This document shows, piece after piece, positions 1 to 5,630 of a stretch of DNA of 12,527 bases. The notes under the pieces are model-generated. The model was not told the origin of the DNA and made no database searches. It saw nothing but the letters and a program-made list of their open reading frames with translations. The translations under genes were made by a program, and so were the position numbers. The stretch is from positions 1-12,527 of the forward strand of contig CAAEVU010000018.1 of NCBI GenBank assembly GCA_900759575.1, read 5' to 3'. The first letter of the stretch is position 1, and each line of letters begins with the position of its first letter. This stretch comes from Clostridia bacterium. GTDB lineage: Bacteria > Bacillota > Clostridia > Oscillospirales > Acutalibacteraceae.

Positions 1-610
1 CATTCATGGGAGGATCAGAGGAAAGCCCGGTCTCCACCGCGGAAATATAGGGGGTAAGGTCCCCAAAACACTCTTCCAGAGAGTCAAACCCGGAGAAGGC
101 TCCAAACAGAGAGAAATGGGGCGTCCAGATGTGGGCGGGGATCAACATAGCCTGGGGACAGACTTCCAGGGTCAATTCCAACAGATCGTGGCTGGAGATC
201 CCCAGAATGGGCCTGCCGTCCGAATGGAGGTTCCCCACCAATTCCAGCCGGTCTGCCAGGCGGTCCGCCGCTTCCAGGCTTGGAAGCAGGATCAGGTTGT
301 GGACCTTTCTGGTTTTTCCGCCCTGCTTATAAATGGAGCTGATCTCCCCTGTGACGAGAAACCGAGGCTCTACTGGCTCCCCGGCCACTTGGCAGGGCAG
401 GCGGAATTCCTCCCTCAGCCGGTAAAGGCCCTCTTCCGCTGGAACAAGCTGCTGCCGAAGCTCCTGGCGCCAAGCGGGATGGGTGAAATCCCCGGTCCCC
501 ACCAGGGTGATCCCCTTTTTCCTGGCCCACAGATCCAAATGGGGCAGGTCGCAGTCACGGCTGGTGGCTCTGGAATAGCGGGAATGAATGTGCAGGTCGG
601 CGTAAAACAT
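1..610 (-). CDS. Endonuclease Q-like PHP-domain protein, N-terminal part
   Basis: The first 203 codons of a minus-strand gene that runs off the left edge. It starts at ATG (610-608) with an AGGAGG ribosome binding site (622-617) six bases upstream. The N-terminus carries a PHP metal-binding signature, ADLHIHS with His7 and His9, followed by GTGDFTHP with Asp41 and His44. Later come TGEISSIYK, a KVHNLILLPS segment and, at the edge, AVETGLSSDPPMN. This order matches the PHP protein family related to archaeal/bacterial endonuclease Q, enzymes that nick DNA 5' of deaminated bases; family members are roughly 400 residues, so about half is visible. The divergent ogt neighbour fits a DNA-repair setting. 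Family membership is a recognition from motifs; cleavage activity is inferred. It could instead be one of the PHP proteins of this family with no defined substrate. Confidence 0.85.
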   Translation of the reverse strand, partial: MFYADLHIHSRYSRATSRDCDLPHLDLWARKKGITLVGTGDFTHPAWRQELRQQLVPAEEGLYRLREEFRLPCQVAGEPVEPRFLVTGEISSIYKQGGKTRKVHNLILLPSLEAADRLADRLELVGNLHSDGRPILGISSHDLLELTLEVCPQAMLIPAHIWTPHFSLFGAFSGFDSLEECFGDLTPYISAVETGLSSDPPMN

Positions 611-636
611 AGGGTCCCTCCTGGAGCGTTTTCCCC

Positions 637-665
637 ATTATAGGACGTTTTCCCTTCCCGCGCAA
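637..665 (-). promoter_or_regulatory. Candidate promoter of the EndoQ-like gene
   Basis: Read on the minus strand there is a perfect TATAAT (642-637) with TTGCGC (665-660) 17 bases upstream. The -10 is consensus; the -35 matches only in its TTG. Transcription would begin near 630, giving a leader of about 20 bases that just contains the ribosome binding site. Spacing and position support it; there is no experimental evidence. Confidence 0.5.
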
Positions 666-689
666 CGGTGGGATTTTCTTCCCATTTCC

Positions 690-718
690 TTGTCAGCTTT
701 TCCGGGCCAGTGTATAAT
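690..718 (+). promoter_or_regulatory. Sigma-A-type promoter of ogt
   Basis: TTGTCA (690-695), a 17-base spacer and perfect TATAAT (713-718) form a near-consensus vegetative promoter. The expected start near 725 leaves a leader of about 70 bases before the GTG start of ogt. It also argues against any start codon upstream of this point, such as the in-frame ATG at 668. No operator-like dyad is obvious here. Confidence 0.75.
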
Positions 719-793
719 GGTGCCAGAAAGGCTGGGCGGGCCGTCTGCTTTTTGAAAAGGCGGGCCCTGCCACGCCGCAAGGAGGGGATTTCT

Positions 794-1261
794 GTGGAAC
801 GATTTACCTATCTTTCCTCCCCTGTGGGGACACTGACGCTTACGGAAGAGGAAGGCGCATTGACCGGGCTTTACTTCGGGCAGCTCTCCCGCCAGGGGCA
901 GGAGGTGCTTTCTCCTGTTTTGGAGGAAACAGCCCGGCAGCTTTCGGAATACTTTTCCGGGAAGCGGCGGGAATTTTCCCTCCCCCTGTCTCCCAAGGGC
1001 ACGGAATTTCAACTGCGGGTGTGGCGCGCTTTGGAGACCATCCCTTATGGGGAGACCCGCTCCTATGGGGACATGGCCCGGCTCATCGGCTCTCCCAAGG
1101 CCTGCCGGGCAGTGGGTATGGCCAACCACCGGAATCCCATTTCCATCATTGTGCCCTGCCATCGGGTGGTGGGGGCAAACGGAAGTCTTACAGGCTACGG
1201 CGGGGGCTTGGACGCCAAGCGCTTCCTTTTAGACCTGGAGCAGCAGAACCGCGCCCTGTAG
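794..1261 (+). CDS. ogt: Methylated-DNA--[protein]-cysteine S-methyltransferase
   Basis: Suicide repair protein that moves the alkyl group from O6-alkylguanine (and O4-alkylthymine) onto its own cysteine. The active-site motif IIVPCHRVVG places the acceptor at Cys122 of 155 residues, followed by the usual GYGGGLDAKRFLLDLE C-terminus. Upstream are the helix-turn-helix DNA-binding features FQLRVWRALETIPYGETRSYGDMA and VGMANHRNP (Asn/Arg region). The length is normal for a stand-alone cytoplasmic Ogt. The GTG start at 794 is chosen because AAGGAGGGG (779-787) lies six bases upstream and the family's short N-terminal domain begins just after it; an ATG 42 codons earlier would precede the promoter's start site. 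The gene is monocistronic: own promoter at 690-718, strong terminator at 1329-1358. It is divergent from the EndoQ-like gene. Confidence 0.95.
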   Translation: MERFTYLSSPVGTLTLTEEEGALTGLYFGQLSRQGQEVLSPVLEETARQLSEYFSGKRREFSLPLSPKGTEFQLRVWRALETIPYGETRSYGDMARLIGSPKACRAVGMANHRNPISIIVPCHRVVGANGSLTGYGGGLDAKRFLLDLEQQNRAL

Positions 1262-1328
1262 AAAACAACATAAGAGGGTTCTACCATTCACACTTTCTGT
1301 CCGTCCGGAACCCAGCGACATTTACCTG

Positions 1329-1358
1329 CCGGGAGGCCTTTGGCTTCCCGGTTTTTTT
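1329..1358 (+). terminator. Intrinsic terminator after ogt
   Basis: A 10-base-pair stem, CCGGGAGGCC with GGCTTCCCGG (one G-U pair), closes a TTT loop and is followed directly by seven T. It sits 68 bases after the ogt stop and separates ogt from the ABC exporter unit. Confidence 0.88.
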
Positions 1359-1385
1359 GCGCCTGGAAAAATCCTTTTGCTCCTC

Positions 1386-1414
1386 TTGCCTTTGGTGGGG
1401 AGATGTGCTACAGT
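1386..1414 (+). promoter_or_regulatory. Candidate promoter of leader peptide and ABC exporter
   Basis: TTGCCT (1386-1391) and TACAGT (1409-1414) are 17 bases apart, and the -10 is preceded by TGC, an extended -10 element. A start near 1421 would give a leader of about 147 bases before the TTG start of the ABC gene, unusually long and holding the small ORF and dyads described separately. It is the best match between the ogt terminator and the ABC gene. Confidence 0.5.
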
Positions 1415-1471
1415 GATGCCAGAATCTGCCCCAAAGACGTGTGACGGGGTATTAAGAAAGGATGTTTTTCT

Positions 1472-1531
1472 ATGAAAAGAGCGTTTGTTTCCCTGACCCA
1501 CTTTCATACCGGGAGGGACTTTGCCCGCTAA
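1472..1531 (+). CDS. Putative 19-residue leader peptide upstream of ABC exporter
   Basis: A 19-codon ORF, ATG 1472 to TAA 1531, with a ribosome-binding-like AAAGGA (1457-1462) nine bases upstream. It lies inside the transcribed leader of the ABC exporter gene and ends 36 bases before that gene's TTG start. The peptide is basic (two Arg near the end, Lys2, Arg3, two His) with no signal or domain; it is more likely to act through its translation than as a product. Codons 13-15 form the left arm of a dyad whose right arm lies after the stop codon. By analogy, B. subtilis bmrCD is controlled by translation of a short upstream leader (bmrB). There is no sequence similarity claim here, and an ORF this short can occur by chance. 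An overlapping longer frame from the ATG at 1462 lacks a suitably placed ribosome binding site. Confidence 0.4.
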   Translation: MKRAFVSLTHFHTGRDFAR

Positions 1532-1560
1532 GGGACGCCCTCCCCGGATACACGAGGAGG
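1509..1560 (+). promoter_or_regulatory. Alternative RNA pairings around the ABC ribosome binding site
   Basis: CCGGGAGGG (1509-1517, within the leader ORF) can pair with CCCTCCCCGG (1538-1547) through nine pairs and one bulge. The CCTCC inside that right arm (1539-1543) can instead pair with GGAGG (1556-1560), the ribosome binding site of the ABC gene. The two pairings exclude each other, so ribosome movement over the leader ORF could change access to the ribosome binding site. No U-tract follows either hairpin, which favours translational over transcriptional control. The pairings are seen; the regulation is inferred. Confidence 0.35.
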
Positions 1561-1567
1561 AACTCTT

Positions 1568-3295
1568 TTGAAAACCAATTTGAAAAAACTGCTGTCGTTC
1601 TACAAACCTTATAAAGGGCTTTTCGCCGCGGACTTAATCTGTTCCCTGCTGGCGGCGGCCATTGGGCTGATTCTTCCCCTGGGGGCGGGGTATATCACCG
1701 ACACGGTGCTCACCGGCTCCCCTGCCCCGGAAAAGATTCTGCAAGTAGGGGGAATCTTGTTTGCCCTGGTGCTGGTCCGGGCCTGGTGCAGTTACTTTAT
1801 GGACTACCGGGGCCACGCCATGGGAGCCTGTATGGAACGGGATATGCGGGCCCAGCTGTTCCGCCACTGCGAACGGCTGTCCTTCGCCTATTTCGACGAT
1901 CACCCGGTGGGGGAGCTCATGTCCCGCCTGACCAACGACTCCCTGGCTCTGGCGGAATTTTTCCACCACGTGCCCGAGGACCTGTTGGTAAACGCGGTGA
2001 AGTTTCTAGGCGCTCTTCTGATTCTCTGGAACATCCACTGGCAGATGACGCTGGTCATTCTGGCGTTTCTCCCCTTTATGTTGGTATACACCCTGTTCTT
2101 CAACAAAAAGATGGCGGCCGCTCTGCGCCAGGGGCGGAAAGACATGGGGGAGATCAACGCCCAGGCAGAGGATTCCCTTTCCGCCATCCGCATGGTGCAG
2201 TCCTTTGGAAACGAGGAGCTGGAAGCCCAAAAATTTGACCGCCTCAACCAGCAATTCTTAAAAAGCCGGAAAGCGGGCTATCGTGGCGAAGCCCTGTGCT
2301 TTGGCGGGATGGACGCTTTTTCCAGCCTGATTCCCATTGCGGTGGTGGTGTTCGGCGGTCTTTCCATTTTACAGGGCTCGCTGAAGCTGTCCGATCTGGT
2401 GGTGTTCCTGCTGTACGTCAGCTATTTCACCCAGCCCATCCAAAGCCTGGTAAACACTTCCCGGCTGATTCAGGAAGGCCGCACCGGGTTCCGGCGGTTT
2501 TTGGAGATTCTGGACACCCAGCCGGACATCCAGGACGCCCCGGGGGCAGTGGACTTGCCCCGTGTGCGGGGAGAGATTCAATTTTCCCATGTGGATTTCC
2601 GCTACGGCGAAGGGGACGCGGTTTTCCGGGACCTGAACCTACAGGTCCACGCCGGGGAATACGTGGCCCTGGTGGGGGCTTCCGGAGTGGGAAAAACCAC
2701 CCTTTGCTCCCTGATTCCCCGCTTTTACGACGTGGAGTCCGGGGAGATCACCGTGGACGGGGTACCGGTGAAAAAGGCCACCCTCCGCTCTCTGCGGGAA
2801 AATGTGGGGGTGGTGCAGCAGGAAGTGGATCTGTTCACCGGGTCCGTGGCGGAAAACATCGGGTTTGGCAGGCCCGGCGCTTCTCTGGAAGAGATCAAGG
2901 CCGCTGCCCGGCAAGCCGGGGCCGAAGAATTTATCCTGCGGCTGCCCCAGGGGTATGACACGGACATTGGCCCACGGGGTGTGAAACTTTCCGGCGGCCA
3001 GCGGCAGCGGTTGTCCATTGCCAGAGCCTTTTTGAAAGACCCACCCATCCTGATTTTGGACGAAGCCACCAGCGCTTTGGATTCTCAAAGCGAACGGGTG
3101 GTACAGCGCTCCTTGGAAGATCTTGCTCGCCACCGCACCACCCTGGTGATCGCCCACCGGCTTTCCACCATTCAAGGGGCGGGACGGATCTTGGTCCTGG
3201 ATGAAAAGGGCATCTGCGAAGAAGGCACCCATGAAAGCCTGATGGCCAAAGGCGGCGTTTACGCTTCCTTGTACCAGGCTTCTTTCCAGGCGTAA
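1568..3295 (+). CDS. ABC exporter half-transporter (MsbA/BmrA-like, ABCB type)
   Basis: A 575-residue half-transporter: six membrane segments in residues ~18-300, then a nucleotide-binding domain. All ATPase motifs are canonical: Walker A GASGVGKT (370-377, Lys376), Q-loop VVQQEVDLFTGS, signature LSGGQ (474-478), Walker B ILILDE with catalytic Glu499, D-loop SALD and H-loop His530. A protein with two complete ATP half-sites is expected to work as a homodimer exporting drugs, lipids or peptides; the substrate cannot be read from sequence. The start is TTG at 1568, with AGGAGG (1555-1560) seven bases upstream, and the N-terminus KTNLKKLLSFYKPYKG fits the family's first amphipathic helix. It is transcribed alone: terminator of ogt upstream, its own strong terminator downstream. 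It has a long leader with a possible control peptide. It is not part of the heterodimer operon that follows. Confidence 0.95.
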   Translation: MKTNLKKLLSFYKPYKGLFAADLICSLLAAAIGLILPLGAGYITDTVLTGSPAPEKILQVGGILFALVLVRAWCSYFMDYRGHAMGACMERDMRAQLFRHCERLSFAYFDDHPVGELMSRLTNDSLALAEFFHHVPEDLLVNAVKFLGALLILWNIHWQMTLVILAFLPFMLVYTLFFNKKMAAALRQGRKDMGEINAQAEDSLSAIRMVQSFGNEELEAQKFDRLNQQFLKSRKAGYRGEALCFGGMDAFSSLIPIAVVVFGGLSILQGSLKLSDLVVFLLYVSYFTQPIQSLVNTSRLIQEGRTGFRRFLEILDTQPDIQDAPGAVDLPRVRGEIQFSHVDFRYGEGDAVFRDLNLQVHAGEYVALVGASGVGKTTLCSLIPRFYDVESGEITVDGVPVKKATLRSLRENVGVVQQEVDLFTGSVAENIGFGRPGASLEEIKAAARQAGAEEFILRLPQGYDTDIGPRGVKLSGGQRQRLSIARAFLKDPPILILDEATSALDSQSERVVQRSLEDLARHRTTLVIAHRLSTIQGAGRILVLDEKGICEEGTHESLMAKGGVYASLYQASFQA

Positions 3296-3321
3296 GCTTT
3301 TGGAAAGAAACTGTGATTTTG

Positions 3322-3354
3322 AAAAAGGGTTCGGGATTTTCCCGGGCCCTTTTT
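3322..3354. terminator. Intrinsic terminator after the first ABC gene
   Basis: A 15-pair stem (3322-3336 with 3340-3354, two G-U pairs in the middle) around a TTT loop, with A5 on the left arm and T5 on the right, so a U-tract exists in either direction. It starts 26 bases after the stop codon and isolates this gene from the next operon. In the minus direction there is no obvious gene to serve. Confidence 0.85.
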
Positions 3355-3360
3355 CCTCTT

Positions 3361-3410
3361 TGTGAAAAACCCTCCTAATTCGAAAAAATTTCTTTGTGAA
3401 AATGTGAAAA
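3361..3410 (+). repeat. Three TGTGAAAA boxes upstream of the heterodimer operon
   Basis: TGTGAAAA occurs at 3361-3368, 3395-3402 and 3403-3410, the last two directly in tandem; the first two share the longer TCTTTGTGAAAA and lie 34 bases apart (about three helix turns). They sit 15-60 bases upstream of the candidate -35. They may be A-rich upstream promoter elements or binding sites, or chance in AT-rich DNA. Confidence 0.3.
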
Positions 3411-3421
3411 TCCGCTTCTTA

Positions 3422-3439
3422 TAGTTGCGATTTCAACTA
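3422..3439. promoter_or_regulatory. MarR-type operator-like dyad TAGTTG-N6-CAACTA
   Basis: A perfect 6-6-6 inverted repeat, TAGTTG (3422-3427) and CAACTA (3434-3439). Half-sites and spacing resemble sites bound by MarR-family winged-helix repressors. It overlaps the candidate -35, where bound protein would block RNA polymerase. Pairs of exporter genes of this type often sit beside a MarR gene, but none is in this window. Confidence 0.5.
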
Positions 3440-3453
3440 ATTTGTGCTAAGCT
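3425..3453 (+). promoter_or_regulatory. Candidate promoter of the heterodimeric ABC exporter operon
   Basis: TTGCGA (3425-3430), 17-base spacer, TAAGCT (3448-3453) preceded by TGC as an extended -10. Its -35 lies inside the operator-like dyad. An alternative, TTGTGA (3394-3399) with TCTTAT (3417-3422), is weaker; both would be covered by a protein on the dyad. The leader to the ATG at 3534 is about 75 bases. Confidence 0.45.
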
Positions 3454-3533
3454 TAAAAAGCCTGAGAGAAGAATGCTGTGAAGGAAGCATACCGGTTTTG
3501 GCTGCCGGGAGAAGTTGTGAAAGGAAGTCCGCT

Positions 3534-5630
3534 ATGAAAGTGATTCTCCACTATATCAAGCCCTTCATTCCCAGGATGAGCCTGGGAATCTTCATCAAGT
3601 TTATCGGCGCTGTTATGGAACTGTTCCTGCCCTGGATTCTGTCCTACCTGGTGGACGACATTGTCCCCCTGCGGGACATGGGATTGATCCTTCTGTGGGG
3701 CGGCGCCATGATCCTGGCCTCTGTGCTTTCTCTGGTGACCAACATCGTGGCCAACCGGATGGCCGCTTGGGTAGCCCAGCACACCACTCAGGCCCTGCGC
3801 CATGACCTATTTAAGAAAATTTCCTACTTATCCTGTTCCCAGATCGACGACTATTCCATCCCCTCTTTGGAATCCCGTCTGACCAGCGACACCTACAACG
3901 TCCACCAGATGATCGGCATGATGCAGCGCATGGGCGTGCGGGCACCGATTTTGCTTTTGGGCGGCATCCTCATCACCCTGACCCTGGACCCGGTACTCAC
4001 TCTGGTGCTGGTATGCACCCTGCCTTTCCTGGCCATTTTGGTTTACTGCGTATCGAAAAAAGGCATTCCCCTGTATGTCTCCTTACAGCAAGGGGTGGAC
4101 GCCATGGTCCGCACGGTGCGGGAAAATATCTCCGGCATCCGGGTCATCAAGGCACTTTCCAAAACCGAATTTGAAAAAGAACATTTTGCCAACGTCAACG
4201 GGGAACTGGTCCGCCGGGAGAAAAAGGCCGGCATCACCATGGCCCTGACAAACCCCATGATGAACCTGCTTTTGAACGTGGGCCTGACTCTGGTCATTGT
4301 GGTGGGCGCTTTCCGGGTGAACGCCGGACTTTCCCAAGCGGGCAAGATCATTGCGTTCCTCAGCTATTTCACCATCATTTTGAACGCCATGATGGCCATC
4401 ACCCGTATTTTTGTCATGTGTTCCAAGGGTATCGCTTCCGGTTCCCGTATCCAAGAGGTTCTTGCCACCCCGGAGGACCTGCTGGTCACCCCGGTGGAGC
4501 CGGTAGAGACCCCCTACCATGTGGTGTTTGACCACGTATCCTTCTCCTACAGCAAAACCGAACCCAGCGTGGAGAACATCAGCTTCCGGCTGAAACCCGG
4601 AGAGACGCTGGGCATTATCGGCGCCACAGGCTGCGGCAAGTCCACCTTGATGGCGCTGCTCATGCGGCTTTATGACGCGGACAGCGGTTTGATCCAGATC
4701 GGCGGGCGGAAACTTTCCTCCATCCCCCTGGACGAACTGCATCAGAAATTCGGCGTGGTATTCCAGAACGACGTGCTGTTCGCCGACACCATCTATGAAA
4801 ACATCGACTTCGGGCGCCATCTGCCCCCCGAAGAGATCGAAAAAGCCGCCCGGTGCGCCCAGGCAATGGAATTCATTTCCGCCCTGCCCGACGGCTTACA
4901 GCATATGCTCACCGCCAAAGGCACCAACCTGAGCGGCGGTCAGAAACAGCGGGTCCTAGTTGCCAGAGCTTTGGCCGGGTCCCCGGAGATTTTGATCCTG
5001 GACGACTCTTCCTCCGCGTTGGACTACCGCACGGACGCCGCACTGCGCAAAGCGCTCCGTGAAGAATATCAGGGGATCACCACCATCATCATCGCCCAGC
5101 GCATCAGCTCCATCCTCCATGCCGACCATATCCTGGTGCTGGAAGAGGGCAAAGAGTTGGGCTACGGCGACCACGCCCACCTGCTGAAAACCTGCCAGGT
5201 GTACCAAGAAATCGCCAAATCGCAGATGGGGGACCAGAGCGCCAGTGGCGCTCGGTTGGTCCCGACCGAGCCGGAAGGCGAGAACGGGTCGCCGGTGGCG
5301 ACCGTTCCGGACCGGTCTTCGCTCCGCTCCGGTCCGTCCAATGCGCGTCCCACCGGGACGCTGGACCCGAGCCTGGAGGCGAGACCCAGAGCATCCGAAA
5401 ACACCGAGCCGGGAGGCGAGACCCGGGTCGCCGGTGGCGACCGTTCCGGACCGGTCTCCGCTCCGCTTCGGTCGGTTCAGGACGCGTCCCACCGGGACGC
5501 TGAACCCGAGTCGGAAGGAGAAAACGGGTCGCCGGTGGCGACCAGAACGCTGGACCCGGGCCGGAAAACGAGAATCCCATCGTCAAAAAAAGCTGTCTCA
5601 CGTCAACCGTCCCAGAAGGAGGTGGTCTAA
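3534..5630 (+). CDS. Heterodimeric ABC exporter, degenerate-site subunit, with repeat-derived C-terminal tail
   Basis: A 698-residue half-transporter, about 120-130 longer than its family. Six membrane segments lie in residues ~12-300. The nucleotide-binding domain has Walker A GATGCGKST (363-371, Lys369) and an intact LSGGQ (466-470). However, Walker B is ILILDD, with Asp491 where the catalytic Glu should be, and the H-loop His is replaced by Gln522 (IAQRISSI). These substitutions are typical of one subunit of heterodimeric exporters such as TM287/288, BmrCD or LmrCD, so this is not a broken gene. The normal protein ends near KSQMGD (residue 567); the remaining ~131 residues are Pro/Ser/Arg/Gly/Thr-rich, without membrane segments, and are encoded by the palindromic repeats at 5231-5564. 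The last residues, QKEVV, coincide with the next gene's ribosome binding site and may be the ancestral C-terminus. ATG 3534 is chosen for AAGGA (3521-3525) eight bases upstream; a GTG 30 codons earlier lies within the promoter. Confidence 0.93.
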   Translation: MKVILHYIKPFIPRMSLGIFIKFIGAVMELFLPWILSYLVDDIVPLRDMGLILLWGGAMILASVLSLVTNIVANRMAAWVAQHTTQALRHDLFKKISYLSCSQIDDYSIPSLESRLTSDTYNVHQMIGMMQRMGVRAPILLLGGILITLTLDPVLTLVLVCTLPFLAILVYCVSKKGIPLYVSLQQGVDAMVRTVRENISGIRVIKALSKTEFEKEHFANVNGELVRREKKAGITMALTNPMMNLLLNVGLTLVIVVGAFRVNAGLSQAGKIIAFLSYFTIILNAMMAITRIFVMCSKGIASGSRIQEVLATPEDLLVTPVEPVETPYHVVFDHVSFSYSKTEPSVENISFRLKPGETLGIIGATGCGKSTLMALLMRLYDADSGLIQIGGRKLSSIPLDELHQKFGVVFQNDVLFADTIYENIDFGRHLPPEEIEKAARCAQAMEFISALPDGLQHMLTAKGTNLSGGQKQRVLVARALAGSPEILILDDSSSALDYRTDAALRKALREEYQGITTIIIAQRISSILHADHILVLEEGKELGYGDHAHLLKTCQVYQEIAKSQMGDQSASGARLVPTEPEGENGSPVATVPDRSSLRSGPSNARPTGTLDPSLEARPRASENTEPGGETRVAGGDRSGPVSAPLRSVQDASHRDAEPESEGENGSPVATRTLDPGRKTRIPSSKKAVSRQPSQKEVV
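5268..5368. repeat. Repeat unit 1 (101 bases)
   Basis: Begins with GAGCCGGAAGGCGAGA, then the GGTCGCC palindrome, a GGACCGG/CCGGTCC stem and the GCGTCCC palindrome, ending CTGGACCC. It aligns closely with unit 2 with one single-base gap. A partial copy of its first ~19 bases follows at 5369-5387. Confidence 0.85.
5406..5507. repeat. Repeat unit 2 (102 bases)
   Basis: Same order of elements as unit 1; both palindromes lie exactly 139 bases after their copies in unit 1. One extra base relative to unit 1 (GAGACCCGGGTC against GAGAACGGGTC) moves the rest of the unit into another reading frame of the host gene. Confidence 0.85.
5508..5564. repeat. Repeat unit 3, internally deleted
   Basis: Starts GAGTCGGAAGGAGAAAAC, continues into the GGTCGCC palindrome, then jumps to AGAACGCTGGACCCGGGCCGG, which corresponds to the end of units 1 and 2. 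About 45 internal bases, including the second stem and the GCGTCCC palindrome, are missing. Confidence 0.75.

Larger units (their letters stand above)
5231..5564. repeat. Palindrome-rich repeat element inserted in a coding region
   Basis: A GC- and CpG-rich block made of short palindromes. Perfect stems around a 3-base loop occur as GAGCGCC-AGT-GGCGCTC (5237-5253), GGTCGCC-GGT-GGCGACC three times (5287-5303, 5426-5442, 5527-5543) and GCGTCCC-ACC-GGGACGC twice (5345-5361, 5484-5500). There is also CTCGGTTGGTCCCGACCGAG (5251-5270), and GGACCGG (5309-5315) pairs with CCGGTCC (5329-5335). GGACCA (5231-5236) and TGGTCC (5257-5262) enclose the first palindrome. No transposase, no clear target duplication and no terminal inverted repeats of an IS are visible. 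The block lies wholly inside the ABC gene, close to its 3' end, and keeps it open. I do not recognise a named family; a dispersed palindromic element is the likeliest reading. Outer limits are approximate. Confidence 0.85.

Noticed and set aside
668..793. ATG start for ogt 42 codons upstream of the GTG
   Set aside because: It precedes the promoter's transcription start and has no ribosome binding site; the extension does not resemble the family.
1462..1620. Overlapping ~50-codon frame from ATG 1462
   Set aside because: No ribosome binding site at a workable distance and it runs into the ABC gene in another frame.
3444..3533. N-terminal 30-codon extension of the first heterodimer subunit from a GTG, or a MarR gene remnant there
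   Set aside because: The GTG lies in the promoter, the ATG at 3534 has a good ribosome binding site, and translation of the stretch shows no MarR features in any frame.
5231..5564. CRISPR array or tandem protein-repeat domain
   Set aside because: Repeat spacing is irregular, there are no unique equal-length spacers, and copies are read in different frames.
4956..5601. Minus-strand open frames across the repeat block
   Set aside because: The GC-rich palindromes lack stops in most frames on both strands; the translations just spell the repeats and overlap a supported gene.
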